Both the position numbers and the translations under genes were made by a program. From Gaetbulibacter_B jejuensis (lineage in GTDB: Bacteria; Bacteroidota; Bacteroidia; Flavobacteriales; Flavobacteriaceae), in assembly GCF_039524015.1 (NCBI RefSeq), contig NZ_BAAAGF010000004.1:248001-312000 (forward strand): 64,000 nucleotides of DNA, in the 5' to 3' direction. Below the pieces are notes generated by a model, which searched no databases, was not told the origin of the DNA, and saw nothing but the letters and a program-made list of their open reading frames with translations. How positions within the stretch are numbered: the stretch's first letter is position 1; every line of letters begins with the position of its first letter. This document shows, piece after piece, positions 9,741 through 19,488 of the stretch.

Positions 9741-10340
9741 TTACTCTTTTAAGATTAAAGTTGGAACACTTGCTTTGTTTTTATCTTCTTCATTATTGTT
9801 TATAATCCACTGCGTTCCATATACATCTTCATAGGTGATTTCGTAAGAAATATTTTTTGTTTCTAAAACCTTTAAAAATGTTTCAATGTTATATTTTCCA
9901 TTAATTTCAATTAAGCTAATATGTTCATTTGCTGGAAGTACAAAACCACTCACCAATGCACTAGTTACTTTTGGTATTGTGTCAATCTCTTTAGAGGAAT
10001 TGAAGATTTCATTAAATAAATCGTCAGAGTTATTAAATGTTTTAGAGTTGTTTAAAGTTAGTTTTACTTTTTTAATAAAAGCAGGACCAACACCTTTATT
10101 ACCAAGTATAAGCTGGAAGTGATTATTGTAATTACTCTGCCATTGGTTTAGATACGGTAAGACACTTGCACTTTGCTGTTTTTGAGTAAGTTTATTGTCT
10201 TCTCTCGCTAAATAAGATTGATAAATTAATGCAATTAAAGAAATGACACTGATAAAAAGAGCAGAGGTGCTCATTACTTTTTCAGAGGTCCAGTTAACCT
10301 TCCATTTCCTTTTTTTGGGTTGGGTAGTTTCTTCAGACAT
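9741..10340 (-). CDS. Hypothetical single-pass membrane protein
   Basis: A 199-residue protein I do not recognise. A basic N-terminal tail (residues 1-25, with KKRKWK) is followed by one membrane helix (about 26-44). A soluble, Asn- and Lys-rich region follows with beta-type alternation and the phrase GNKGVGPAFIKKVKL, which resembles all-beta domains seen after single helices in other unknown proteins. It has no catalytic motif. It is 40 bp downstream of the YdeI-like gene and 83 bp upstream of the PepSY gene, all on the minus strand. Confidence 0.6.
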   Translation of the reverse strand: MSEETTQPKKRKWKVNWTSEKVMSTSALFISVISLIALIYQSYLAREDNKLTQKQQSASVLPYLNQWQSNYNNHFQLILGNKGVGPAFIKKVKLTLNNSKTFNNSDDLFNEIFNSSKEIDTIPKVTSALVSGFVLPANEHISLIEINGKYNIETFLKVLETKNISYEITYEDVYGTQWIINNNEEDKNKASVPTLILKE

Positions 10341-10380
10341 GGTTAATTGATAAATAGCTAGAGTTAAAGTTACTAAAATA

Positions 10381-10956
10381 TTACCTACTACTTCTTGATT
10401 TTATGTTTTTACTACACAATTCAATAATTTCAGAGATTCGTTTTATTCTTGTAGCTTCTCGTTTAGCTTGATTGAGCCAATACAAATATCCTTTTTTGTA
10501 TGATGGAGCAAAGTTTTGGTAGTTGGTAAATGCTGTTTTGTTTGCATTGAAAGCAATTTGTAAATCTTCAGGGATAATACCATTTTCAACATCATCGAGT
10601 ACAGACCAACTTCCGTTTTCTTTTGCTATTTCAATAGTTTTATGACCTGCATCATGCATTAAATTTTCAGTAATTAGATCAACTATATAACGCTTGTTTA
10701 AAGCGCTCCAAACACTTTTAGGGTTACGAGGTGAAAAATATTGTCTGCGTTTTCCGTTACCAAGACTTTTAACTGTAGAATCTATCCAACCATAACAAAG
10801 GGCTACTTTTACAGCTTCTTCCCATCGCATACTTTCATTTTCGTGTTCTACTTTGTAGAAAATAAGATAAATGCCTTTGGATAGTGAATGGTTTTTATGA
10901 AGCCATGTTCTCCATTCTTTGTCGGTCTTGAAATAATGTTCTTCTATTTCTTTAAT
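10381..10956 (-). CDS. YdeI/OmdA-family protein, without a standard start codon
   Basis: The clear family signature is AVKVALCYGWIDSTVK, followed by RRQYFSPRNPKSVWSALN and a C-terminal helical OmdA-like region. The only ATG in frame (10830) falls just before that signature. However, 42 further codons upstream read without a stop and encode the usual N-terminus of the family (HYFKTDKEWRTWL, then SKGIYLIFYKVEHE). No ATG, GTG or TTG exists between those codons and the stop at 10963-10965. I therefore placed the start at the ATT at 10956, giving MKEIEEHYFKTD and 191 residues, about family length. The alternatives are a truncated protein from 10830 or a start-codon-loss pseudogene. It lies just after the trehalose gene. 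Biochemical role unknown. Confidence 0.65.
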   Translation of the reverse strand: MKEIEEHYFKTDKEWRTWLHKNHSLSKGIYLIFYKVEHENESMRWEEAVKVALCYGWIDSTVKSLGNGKRRQYFSPRNPKSVWSALNKRYIVDLITENLMHDAGHKTIEIAKENGSWSVLDDVENGIIPEDLQIAFNANKTAFTNYQNFAPSYKKGYLYWLNQAKREATRIKRISEIIELCSKNIKSRSSR

Positions 10957-10981
10957 TGGTTTTTAGATTTAAGTGTTGTTA

Positions 10982-13192
10982 TTATTTTGTGAATTTACGC
11001 AACAAAGTTCTTACTTCATCAGTATCTTTAACATAATATCTGGCTTTGGTTTTTTTGAAACCTACTTTTACAGTATATGCTGATTCTGGAAGTTCTTCAA
11101 ACATGTATTCGTCTGTCCAGTCATCACCTATTGAAAATATAAAATCATAAGACTTCTCGTTAAGCAATCTTAGTGCTGCTCTGCCTTTGTTAACGTTACT
11201 GCTTTTTATTTCAATAACCTTGTTGCCTTTGAGAACTGTTAAGTTATCGTTGGAAATTAAACTGGTTAATACAGTATTTAGTTCTATAGTTCTTATTTGA
11301 GCTAATTCAGGATCTGCTTTACGATAATGCCATGCAAGAGAATATTTTTTCTTTTCAATAAATGTACCTGGAGTTCTATCGACAAAAGTTTCTAATATAG
11401 GTTGAATATTTGCCATCCAATCATTCTTTAAATGCTCGAGCGCTTCCCAATTGGTATGTTGTTTTTTTAACCAAACACCATGATCGGTAATTAATGTATA
11501 ACTTTTTTTACTGAACCATTCGTTAAATGTATCTTGGTCTCTACCACTAATAATTACTACATCAGTGTTTTCTTGTTGATCGATGGTATCTAGGAGTTCA
11601 AAAAGCTCAGCATCAGGTTTAGCATCTTTTGGGTCGTTTTTAAAACCAGCTAATGTACCATCGTAATCTAAGAGTAGTAGTTTGCTAGAAGCGGAATTGT
11701 AATCAGATAACATTTTCTTTTGAAGCGCATCGTCCAGTCGTGTAGAAACCATTACTGTATCCTTGATTTTTGTAGCGTTTAATGATTTCATAAACTCATC
11801 TGCCCATTTTTCAACTGTATAACGTTTTAATCGCTTTTGTAGAATTTTCATACGCTTACTTTGTTCTTCGGTAGGCATTTCAATAGCTTGCTTTAAAGTG
11901 TCGGCTATTTCTTCAAAATTATTAGGATTGATAAGTAAAGCCTCATTCATTTCTTTTGAAGCTCCAGCCATTTCACTTAAAATAAGCACACCATCTTCAT
12001 TTGTTCTTGTAGCAACATACTCTTTAGCTACTAAATTCATCCCATCTCTTACAGGTGTAATTAATGCAATATCTGAAGAGGTGTAAAGATCTATAAGGTT
12101 TTCAAAAGGCATTGAGCGGTAAAAATACCAAATAGGAGTCCAGCTTACTGTGGCAAACTCACCATTAATTCTACCAACAAGTTCATCAGTATCACGTTTT
12201 AGTTTTTGATATTGAGGAACATTGGAACGCGAAGGAACTGCAAGCATTATGAGGCGTACTTTTTCTTTAAATTGAGGGTATTTGTTTAAAAAGTACTCAA
12301 AAGCTCTTAGCCTGTTTGGGATACCTTTGGTGTAATCCAACCTATCAATTGAGAGTACCATTTTAGCATTAGAAGTAGACTGAATGTGGTTGTCTAGTCT
12401 TCGTTGTAATTCCGATTTTTCTTTGGGATTTTGATTGGTATGCGTTAATGCAGCATCATGAAATTTGTTGTAATCAATTCCCATAGGAAACGAATCTACT
12501 GTTACAACTCTGTCATGATAATTTATTTTATTGAACTTTACATCTAGCCTTAATATTCGTTTTACCGAACTTAAAAAATGACGTTCATAGTCATAAGTAT
12601 GGAATCCAAGCAAATCCGCACCTAACATACCTTCAAGCAATTGTTCTCTCCATGGGAAAGTTCTAAAAATTTCATACGATGGGTAAGGTATGTGTAAAAA
12701 GAAACCTATAGTCGTATTAGGCTTTTTGTCTTTAATAAGTTTTGGTAATAGTAAAAGTTGATAATCATGCACCCAAACATTGTCACCATCTTCAATATGC
12801 TCTAAAACTACGTCAGCAAATTTTTGATTCACCTCTTGGTAAGATTCCCATTGGTCTTTTTCAAATTCGGTGTATTCCATAAAATAATGAAACAAAGGCC
12901 AAAGTGTTTTGTTACTAAACCCAAAATAGAAGTTTTCTACATCTTGTTCGTTTAATGAAACGGCGACGCATTTTTCTTTTTTTACAGCTTCGTCAACCTT
13001 TTTTTTAGTGGAGCTATCTATCTCTTCTTCAGTGAGTCCAGACCAGCCAACCCAAATTCCATTGCCTTCAGCATGTACCGATTTCATTCCTGTGGCTAAT
13101 CCGCCAACACTAGGTGTGATTTTTAAAGAATTGTCGTTTTCAAGTTTAATTTGAAGTGGTAATCTATTGGAAACAATTATTGTTTTACTCAT
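10982..13192 (-). CDS. Bifunctional trehalose-6-phosphate synthase/phosphatase (OtsA-OtsB fusion)
   Basis: A 736-residue two-domain enzyme. Residues 1-475 are a GT20 synthase: GGLATGM near 30, HDYQLLLLPKL at 142, GFFLHIPYPS at 163, SIDRLDYTKG at 281 for the sugar-nucleotide and phosphate pocket, and TPVRDGMNLVAKEYVA at 379. Residues 500-736 are a HAD phosphatase with the nucleophile motif DYDGTL (Asp509 and Asp511), SGRD at 549 and GDDWTDE at 689. It makes trehalose-6-phosphate from UDP-glucose and glucose-6-phosphate and then removes the phosphate. It is divergent from a GH15 enzyme across an 86-bp gap. Both halves keep their motifs, so both steps are probably active. Confidence 0.92.
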   Translation of the reverse strand: MSKTIIVSNRLPLQIKLENDNSLKITPSVGGLATGMKSVHAEGNGIWVGWSGLTEEEIDSSTKKKVDEAVKKEKCVAVSLNEQDVENFYFGFSNKTLWPLFHYFMEYTEFEKDQWESYQEVNQKFADVVLEHIEDGDNVWVHDYQLLLLPKLIKDKKPNTTIGFFLHIPYPSYEIFRTFPWREQLLEGMLGADLLGFHTYDYERHFLSSVKRILRLDVKFNKINYHDRVVTVDSFPMGIDYNKFHDAALTHTNQNPKEKSELQRRLDNHIQSTSNAKMVLSIDRLDYTKGIPNRLRAFEYFLNKYPQFKEKVRLIMLAVPSRSNVPQYQKLKRDTDELVGRINGEFATVSWTPIWYFYRSMPFENLIDLYTSSDIALITPVRDGMNLVAKEYVATRTNEDGVLILSEMAGASKEMNEALLINPNNFEEIADTLKQAIEMPTEEQSKRMKILQKRLKRYTVEKWADEFMKSLNATKIKDTVMVSTRLDDALQKKMLSDYNSASSKLLLLDYDGTLAGFKNDPKDAKPDAELFELLDTIDQQENTDVVIISGRDQDTFNEWFSKKSYTLITDHGVWLKKQHTNWEALEHLKNDWMANIQPILETFVDRTPGTFIEKKKYSLAWHYRKADPELAQIRTIELNTVLTSLISNDNLTVLKGNKVIEIKSSNVNKGRAALRLLNEKSYDFIFSIGDDWTDEYMFEELPESAYTVKVGFKKTKARYYVKDTDEVRTLLRKFTK

Positions 13193-13278
13193 AATTATGG
13201 TTAAGATAATAGGTTTTAAAGTGTATTTTGTTAATTTAATGAAAAATTAAGTGTTAACCATACCTAAAGCAGTATTTA

Positions 13279-15081
13279 ATGGATAATTTAGATTACGGTA
13301 TTATTGGAAATTGTAGAAGTGCAGCATTAATTTCAAAAAAAGGAGCTATAGAATGGTGTTGTTTGCCAGAGTTTGATTCGTCTTCGGTTTTTGCAAAAAT
13401 TCTGGATGAAAAAATAGGAGGAAGCTTTGATATTTTAGTAGATGAGAGTTTTTCTATAACTCAGGATTATATTGAAAACACTACTATTTTAGTTACTAAA
13501 TTCAGTAACGGAATTGACACTTTTGAGGTGCACGATTTTATGCCTCGATACTACAAGCCTAATGGTGATTACCAATCTCCACCAGAAATTATTAGGTATT
13601 TTAAGCATATTTCAGGGAAACCAACATTTAAGGTTAATTACAACCCTAAACTAGAGTATGCTAAAGGAAAGACTGAAATGTATGTGAAAGACCATTTTAT
13701 AGTAAGCCTAACCTATGGTGAAAAGTTTGATACTTTATTTTTATATACCAATTTTGATAAACAAAAAGTGGTTAATGGTGGTGAAATTGAATTAACTGCT
13801 GATGGATATTTTCTCTTAGGTTATAACGAAAAAGTGTTTGAGACTACTGTGGATAGTATCTTTTTGGAACACCAACGTACTAAAGTGTATTGGTTAAACT
13901 GGATGGATAGAACACCAACCTACAAGCTATACCAAAAGCAAATAGCTAGAAGCGCTATGACTTTAAAGTTGCTCACATATGATAAAACTGGAGCAGTTTT
14001 AGCTGCAGCTACAACCTCATTGCCTGAAACTATTGGAGAAGTTAGAAATTGGGATTACCGTTTTTGCTGGATTCGAGATGCATCAATGGTAATTAAAGTG
14101 GTTTCAAAATTAGGACATAAAAATATAGCTAAACGCTACTTAAAATTCATAATCGATTTAATACCTGATAAAGATGAAAAACTTCAGATTATGTATGGTA
14201 TTAATAAAGAGAAAAAACTTACCGAATTTTCATTAGACCATTTAAGCGGTTATAAAAACTCAAGTCCTGTAAGGGTAGGTAATGCAGCTTACAAACAAAA
14301 GCAGAATGACATTTATGGTATTTTGATGGATGTAATTCACCAACAGTTTGTAAACTTTTCAATGGATATTGAAAATACCGAAGAGTTATGGACAATTACT
14401 AAAGGTATTGTTTGGGTTGTTAACAAGCACTGGCGAGAAGCTGATAAAGGTATTTGGGAATTTAGAGCAGAAGATAGACATTTCACATTTTCAAAAGTAC
14501 TGTGTTGGGTAGCAGTTGATAAAGCAATTAAAGTTGCTAAGTTACTTAACAAGACTAATAAAATTATGAAGTGGAAGCTTATAGAATCTGAAATACGAGA
14601 AGATATAATGCAAAACGCTTGGAATAACGATGTAAAAGCCTTTACGCAATCTTATGGTTCGTCAGATTTGGATGCATCTGTATTGCTAATGGAACCTTAT
14701 GGATTTATTGATGCTAGAGATCCTAAATATGTAAGTACAGTAAATGCTATTGAAAGAGAGTTGAGTAATGATGGTTTATTATATCGATATAAAAACAAAG
14801 ACGATTTTGGGTTGCCATCGTCGTCATTTACAATATGTACGTTTTGGTTTATAAATAGTTTATACAAAATAGGAGAGGTGCAAAAAGCCAAAAAACTATT
14901 TGATAAACTATTGTCTTATAGTAATCATCTAGGGTTGTTTAGCGAAGATATAGACTTTAAAACCAAACGACTTTTAGGTAATTTTCCACAAGCGTATTCG
15001 CATTTAGCGTTAATTGAAACAGCAATTAACCTATCTAACATCACAGAGCAGGAACGTGTTATGGATACAATACTTAAATAA
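13279..15081 (+). CDS. Glycoside hydrolase family 15 protein (trehalase/glucoamylase-like)
   Basis: A 600-residue protein with the bacterial GH15 pattern. An N-terminal beta-sandwich starts DYGIIGNCRSAALIS and has IEWCCLPEFDSSSVFA near 24-39. An (alpha/alpha)6 barrel follows from about 220 with RNWDYRFCWIRDASM at 256-270. The probable general acid is Glu394 in KGIWEFRAEDRHF and the probable base Glu556 in LFSEDID, before GNFPQAYSHLALI. GH15 enzymes cleave terminal alpha-glucosidic bonds, and several with this layout are trehalases. Its position opposite the trehalose synthase/phosphatase makes trehalose turnover the best guess. There is no signal peptide, so it is cytoplasmic. Its 3' end is 2 bp from the convergent next gene. 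Confidence 0.88.
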   Translation: MDNLDYGIIGNCRSAALISKKGAIEWCCLPEFDSSSVFAKILDEKIGGSFDILVDESFSITQDYIENTTILVTKFSNGIDTFEVHDFMPRYYKPNGDYQSPPEIIRYFKHISGKPTFKVNYNPKLEYAKGKTEMYVKDHFIVSLTYGEKFDTLFLYTNFDKQKVVNGGEIELTADGYFLLGYNEKVFETTVDSIFLEHQRTKVYWLNWMDRTPTYKLYQKQIARSAMTLKLLTYDKTGAVLAAATTSLPETIGEVRNWDYRFCWIRDASMVIKVVSKLGHKNIAKRYLKFIIDLIPDKDEKLQIMYGINKEKKLTEFSLDHLSGYKNSSPVRVGNAAYKQKQNDIYGILMDVIHQQFVNFSMDIENTEELWTITKGIVWVVNKHWREADKGIWEFRAEDRHFTFSKVLCWVAVDKAIKVAKLLNKTNKIMKWKLIESEIREDIMQNAWNNDVKAFTQSYGSSDLDASVLLMEPYGFIDARDPKYVSTVNAIERELSNDGLLYRYKNKDDFGLPSSSFTICTFWFINSLYKIGEVQKAKKLFDKLLSYSNHLGLFSEDIDFKTKRLLGNFPQAYSHLALIETAINLSNITEQERVMDTILK

Positions 15082-15083
15082 AA

Positions 15084-16382
15084 TTACTTTTTATAGTTGA
15101 ATTTTACGACTTCTATTGAACCATCTTTTTGGTGAATGTCAACATAAACATTCATTTCATTGTCAGAGATGCGTTCAAAGGTCATGCCTTCAAAAATCAC
15201 TTTGTTTGGTGTGATCTCTTTTAGAGGGAAATCTACAGTTTCATCCTTGGTTTCCCAACCTCGTAATTGGCTATCAAAATGTTTAAGCTGAAGGATTAAG
15301 CTGTTTTCAACCTCTCTAATAATTTCAATTTCGTAAAACGAAACTTTGTTGTCGTTAATTAATTTAAACGTCGCCATCATTGAGCCACCTGATGGTTTGC
15401 TCCAGTTTTCTTCTGTAATTCCACCAAACGCTTCCCCTTTCCAATTGCCAGCTATCCAAGCACAATTTTCTAATTTTGGCTCGAGCTTTGTTTCAGTGTT
15501 TACAGGAATTTCTGCTTGAGTAGTTTCAGCAGCAATTAATAATTTGGTAGCTTCAGGATTGGTTGTTAGTCTTGTAATAGTTGTAATTCCGTAGGAAGAT
15601 AAATCAGTTACGGTCTTCCAATTGTTGTCTTTGTTTAATGTGAATTTTTGTAAACTACTTCCTTTACCTGAAAGAATAGTTATATGATTAAGCCAACAAA
15701 TGTCCTCAACACCCTCAATGGTGTTTGCAATGGTTTTTATAGCTCCTGTTTTTGGGTTTAAAGATTTAATTTTCCATTGGGTTTCATCCTCTTTTGAAAT
15801 AAAGCTTACTAAGTTTGAATCTGGAATTTTATGAAACGAACGACCAACATTTGTTGCGTATTTTTTTGAAATACCTTTATTAACGTCAGTAACATAAAGG
15901 TTTAATTCGGTGTCTTCAATAACAGCAGATACAATTGTGTTTTCATCATACCATGTGTAATAAGCAACTACAAGGTCTTTGATTATTTCAGTAGATTCTG
16001 AAGTTTTTAAGCTGTACGCATATAAACGCTGTTTGCCATCAGGATCTAATCTTACTGCTGAAACTGCATCTTTATTCGGAATTTTTAAAGGTGTGTACTC
16101 TCCACCTTCTGTAAAGTTTAACCACGTTTTGGAACCATAGTTTGTATGATATTTTATAATGTCTGTTTGACCATTTCTGTTTGAAGAAAATAAAATATAG
16201 TCATTGTTCATAAAAGAAGGTTGGTTGTCATAACCTTCATTATTAGAAATGTTTTTTCCTGATGTTACACTAATATTAGAACTTGGAGATTCAATGTTGA
16301 ATAAAAATATTTCGGTGTCTTGTTGAGGAAAAGCAAAAGCAGATAGCAAAAAAGTAACACTTAATAAGACAATTTTTTTCAT
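15084..16382 (-). CDS. Exported PD40-like propeller protein with C-terminal DUF6265 domain
   Basis: A 432-residue protein with a signal peptide (MKKIVLLSVTFLLSAFAFPQ). Residues about 40-290 show TolB/PD40-like blades (DNQPSFMNNDYILFSSNRNG is typical). Residues about 305-430 match DUF6265: CAWIAGNWKGEAFGG, then FYEIEIIRE, then QLKHFDSQLRGWETKD and TPNKVIFEGMTFER. DUF6265 is usually a stand-alone lipocalin-like secreted domain, so the fusion to a propeller is worth noting. No reaction can be assigned. It is convergent with the GH15 gene with a 2-bp gap and no terminator between them. Confidence 0.78.
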   Translation of the reverse strand: MKKIVLLSVTFLLSAFAFPQQDTEIFLFNIESPSSNISVTSGKNISNNEGYDNQPSFMNNDYILFSSNRNGQTDIIKYHTNYGSKTWLNFTEGGEYTPLKIPNKDAVSAVRLDPDGKQRLYAYSLKTSESTEIIKDLVVAYYTWYDENTIVSAVIEDTELNLYVTDVNKGISKKYATNVGRSFHKIPDSNLVSFISKEDETQWKIKSLNPKTGAIKTIANTIEGVEDICWLNHITILSGKGSSLQKFTLNKDNNWKTVTDLSSYGITTITRLTTNPEATKLLIAAETTQAEIPVNTETKLEPKLENCAWIAGNWKGEAFGGITEENWSKPSGGSMMATFKLINDNKVSFYEIEIIREVENSLILQLKHFDSQLRGWETKDETVDFPLKEITPNKVIFEGMTFERISDNEMNVYVDIHQKDGSIEVVKFNYKK

Positions 16383-16413
16383 GGATTCAGTAATTGATTT
16401 TTAAAGGTAATAA

Positions 16414-16441
16414 AAAAGTCGGCTATAATTAGCCGACTTTT
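16414..16441 (-). terminator. Intrinsic terminator of the beta-oxidation operon
   Basis: A 12-bp perfect stem (AAAAGTCGGCTA, loop TAAT, mirrored arm) lies 24 bp beyond the stop of the acyl-CoA dehydrogenase gene. On the minus strand it ends in a U tract. Confidence 0.85.
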
Positions 16442-16465
16442 CAACATTTGAACTAGCCTATTGTT

Positions 16466-18268
16466 TTAAAAACAATATTTATTTTCTGCTTTTACTTTTT
16501 CAGCAATTGTATTTCTTAGCTCAACTACATTAGGGTAGTTTGCGTATTTTGTAAAACGTTTTAAGCCCATAAGCATTGCTTTTTGCTCGTCACCGTCAGC
16601 AAAGGATACAATACCTTCTAAACCATTTTTCTTAACAAGTTCAACAGCATTGAACAAATACAATTTAGCCATTGCTATTTGTTCTTTTTGCTTGTCTTCA
16701 CCAAAACGTTTAACGTTTTTCTCAGTTCTTAAAATTGTTGACTCTGCCATATATATTTCAATTAAAATATTAGAAGCAGCCATCATTAATTGTTGATGCT
16801 TTTCTAAGTCTGGTCCATATTTTTGAACTGCAGCACCAGCAACCATTAAGAATACTTTTTTAAGTTTAGCAATCATTTCTTTTTCTTCTGAAAATAACAC
16901 AGAATAATCTGGCATATCAAAAGAAGGAATACCCATTAATTCATCTTTTACAGCCATTGCAGGACCTAATAAGTCGACATGACCTTTCATAGCTTTTTTA
17001 ACTAACATTCCTACTGAAAGCATACGGTTAATTTCGTTTGTACCTTCGTAAATACGAGCAATACGAGCATCTCTCCAAGCAGCTTCCATAGGTGTTTCTT
17101 CAGAGAATCCCATACCACCAAAAATTTGGATACCTTCATCTGCACAACTTTGTACGTCTTCAGAAACAGCAACTTTTAAGATAGAACACTCAATAGCATA
17201 TTCCTCAACACCTTTAAGTTCTGCTTCTTGATGACTATTGCCTTGAGACATTCTTATAGCTATACGGTCTTCAATATTTTTTGCAGCTCTGTAACACGCA
17301 GATTCACCAGTATAGGCATTAGTAGCCATTTCAGCTAATTTAGATTTTATGGCTCCAAATTCAGCTATAGGTGTTTTAAATTGCTTACGTTCAGTTGCAT
17401 ATTGCACACCACTTGTGGTTATACGTCGTTGTGAATCTAAACAAGCAGCAGCTAATTTAATACGACCTACGTTTAAGGCATTCATAGCAATTTTAAAACC
17501 GTTACCACGCTCTGACAACATGTTTTCTACTGGTACTTTTGTGTCGTTAAAAAATACTTGACGAGTAGAACTTGCACGAATACCAAGCTTGTGCTCTTCT
17601 TCACCTAAAGTAATACCATTTTCAGGGTTGTTTTCAACAATAAATCCTGTAATGTATTTATCGTCCTCAATACGAGCAAACACAATGAAAAGGTCACAGA
17701 ATCCAGCATTTGAAATCCACATTTTTTGACCATTGATGATATAATGTTTACCATCATCGGACAATTTAGCGGTAGTTTTACCAGAGTTAGCATCACTTCC
17801 GGCACCTGGTTCGGTTAAGCAGTATGCTCCGAACCATTCACCAGAAGCCAACTTTGGCACATATTTTTGTTTTTGTTCTTCAGTTCCATAAAGAGTAATA
17901 GGCATGGTTCCAATTCCAGTATGCGCACCAAAAGCAGTACTAAAAGATCCTGTGCCACTAGAAATGTAATCGCATACTAGCATAGTAGAAACAAATCCCA
18001 TTCCCATTCCGCCATATTCTTCAGGAACAGCAACGCTTAAAAATCCCATTTCACCAGCTTTTCTCATACATTCTTCAGTTAAAGCATAGTCTTTAGCTTC
18101 AAATCGAGCTTTGTTAGGGATAATTTCTCGGTCGTTAAATTCAATTACCGATTCCTTCATCATTTGTTGTTCTTCTGAAAAATCTTCAGGAGTAAAAATG
18201 TCTTCACAGCTAGTTTCTTTAACTAAGAATTGACCACCTCGTAAAATATCTTTTTCTGTTGCTTCCAT
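16466..18268 (-). CDS. Acyl-CoA dehydrogenase
   Basis: A 600-residue flavoenzyme that makes the first double bond in fatty acyl-CoA oxidation. Residues 25-145 are the N-terminal helical domain, with AYCLTEPGAGSD (148-159) and KMWISNAGF in the FAD-contacting beta domain. The C-terminal helical domain has QIFGGMGFSEE near 381 and RIYEGTNEINR at 405-415, where Glu408 is the likely catalytic base. The extra 180 or so C-terminal residues resemble the VLCAD-type extension. It is the last gene of the minus-strand set marR-fadB-like-thiolase-dehydrogenase, 23 bp after the thiolase. This argues for long- or medium-chain substrates, but chain length cannot be read from the sequence. Confidence 0.92.
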   Translation of the reverse strand: MEATEKDILRGGQFLVKETSCEDIFTPEDFSEEQQMMKESVIEFNDREIIPNKARFEAKDYALTEECMRKAGEMGFLSVAVPEEYGGMGMGFVSTMLVCDYISSGTGSFSTAFGAHTGIGTMPITLYGTEEQKQKYVPKLASGEWFGAYCLTEPGAGSDANSGKTTAKLSDDGKHYIINGQKMWISNAGFCDLFIVFARIEDDKYITGFIVENNPENGITLGEEEHKLGIRASSTRQVFFNDTKVPVENMLSERGNGFKIAMNALNVGRIKLAAACLDSQRRITTSGVQYATERKQFKTPIAEFGAIKSKLAEMATNAYTGESACYRAAKNIEDRIAIRMSQGNSHQEAELKGVEEYAIECSILKVAVSEDVQSCADEGIQIFGGMGFSEETPMEAAWRDARIARIYEGTNEINRMLSVGMLVKKAMKGHVDLLGPAMAVKDELMGIPSFDMPDYSVLFSEEKEMIAKLKKVFLMVAGAAVQKYGPDLEKHQQLMMAASNILIEIYMAESTILRTEKNVKRFGEDKQKEQIAMAKLYLFNAVELVKKNGLEGIVSFADGDEQKAMLMGLKRFTKYANYPNVVELRNTIAEKVKAENKYCF

Positions 18269-18291
18269 TACAGTATATTGTTTAAATAAGT

Positions 18292-19482
18292 TTAGTTTAA
18301 AAATTCAAAAATTCCGCAAGCACCTTGTCCTGTACCAACACACATGGTTACAGCTCCATATTTACCTGCCATATTGCGTTTGCGCATTTCATCAAACAGT
18401 TGAACTGAAAGTTTAGTTCCAGTACAACCTAATGGATGACCGAGTGCAATAGCACCACCATTAACATTAACAAGGTCTGGGTTTAACCCAAGTTCGCGAA
18501 TAACAGCAATAGATTGCGATGCGAAAGCTTCGTTAAGCTCAATAAGTTCTAAATCGTTTTGTTTCAAATTTGCTTGAGCTAATGCCTTTGGAATAGCTTT
18601 TACTGGACCAATTCCCATAATACGAGGTTCAACACCAGCAGCAGCATAACTTACTAATCGTGCAATAGGCTTTAAACCTAATTCGTTAACCATGTCTTCG
18701 CTCATTACCATTACAAAAGCAGCACCATCACTCATTTGCGATGAGTTTCCAGCGGTTACGCTTCCGCCTTGAGCGAAAACAGGACGAAGTTTAGCTAAAG
18801 CCTCTAGGTTTGTACCTTTTCTTGGGCCTTCATCTTTATTTACTGTATAAGTTTTGGTTGCTTTTTTACCGTTTTCGTCAATGTATGTTTGCTCTACATT
18901 AATAGGAACAATTTGATCTTGAAAACGGTCTTCAGCTTGCGCTTTTAAGGCTTTCATGTGAGAATTGTATGCAAACTCATCTTGATCTTCACGAGAGACT
19001 TTAAACTGGTTTGCAACAGCCTCTGCAGTATTTCCCATTCCCCAATAATAATCTTCATGACCAGCTTTTACGGTGTCGTAATTTAATTCTGGTTTGAAAC
19101 CTGTCATAGGTACTGCACTCATACTTTCAGCTCCACCTGCAATAATACAATCGGCCATTCCTGCTTGTATTTTGGCAGTAGCCATACCAATGGTTTCTAT
19201 TCCTGAAGAACAAAAACGGTTTACGGTAACACCAGGAACATCTACAATATCTAATCCCATTAATGAAATTAAACGTGCCATGTTTAGTCCTTGTGCACCT
19301 TCAGGCATAGCGTTACCAACGATAACATCGTCAATACGTTTTGGGTCAAGGTTGGGCAGTTCTTTCATCATGTATTTGATGGTTTCTGCTGCCAGTTCAT
19401 CGGTTCTTTTAAAGCGGAACAGTCCTTTTGGTGCCTTGCCAACGGCTGTTCTATATGCTTTTACTATATATGCTGTTTTCAT
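18292..19482 (-). CDS. fadA: Acetyl-CoA C-acyltransferase (3-ketoacyl-CoA thiolase)
   Basis: A 396-residue thiolase. The nucleophile is Cys91 in NRFCSSGIET, His349 lies in GGAIALGHPLG, and Cys381 in CVGTGQGACG. All three catalytic residues are present and the length is normal. It carries out the last, thiolytic step of beta-oxidation. It is 6 bp after the hydroxyacyl-CoA dehydrogenase/hydratase gene, so the two products probably form the trifunctional alpha and beta partners. Confidence 0.93.
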   Translation of the reverse strand: MKTAYIVKAYRTAVGKAPKGLFRFKRTDELAAETIKYMMKELPNLDPKRIDDVIVGNAMPEGAQGLNMARLISLMGLDIVDVPGVTVNRFCSSGIETIGMATAKIQAGMADCIIAGGAESMSAVPMTGFKPELNYDTVKAGHEDYYWGMGNTAEAVANQFKVSREDQDEFAYNSHMKALKAQAEDRFQDQIVPINVEQTYIDENGKKATKTYTVNKDEGPRKGTNLEALAKLRPVFAQGGSVTAGNSSQMSDGAAFVMVMSEDMVNELGLKPIARLVSYAAAGVEPRIMGIGPVKAIPKALAQANLKQNDLELIELNEAFASQSIAVIRELGLNPDLVNVNGGAIALGHPLGCTGTKLSVQLFDEMRKRNMAGKYGAVTMCVGTGQGACGIFEFLN

Positions 19483-19488
19483 GTTTTC

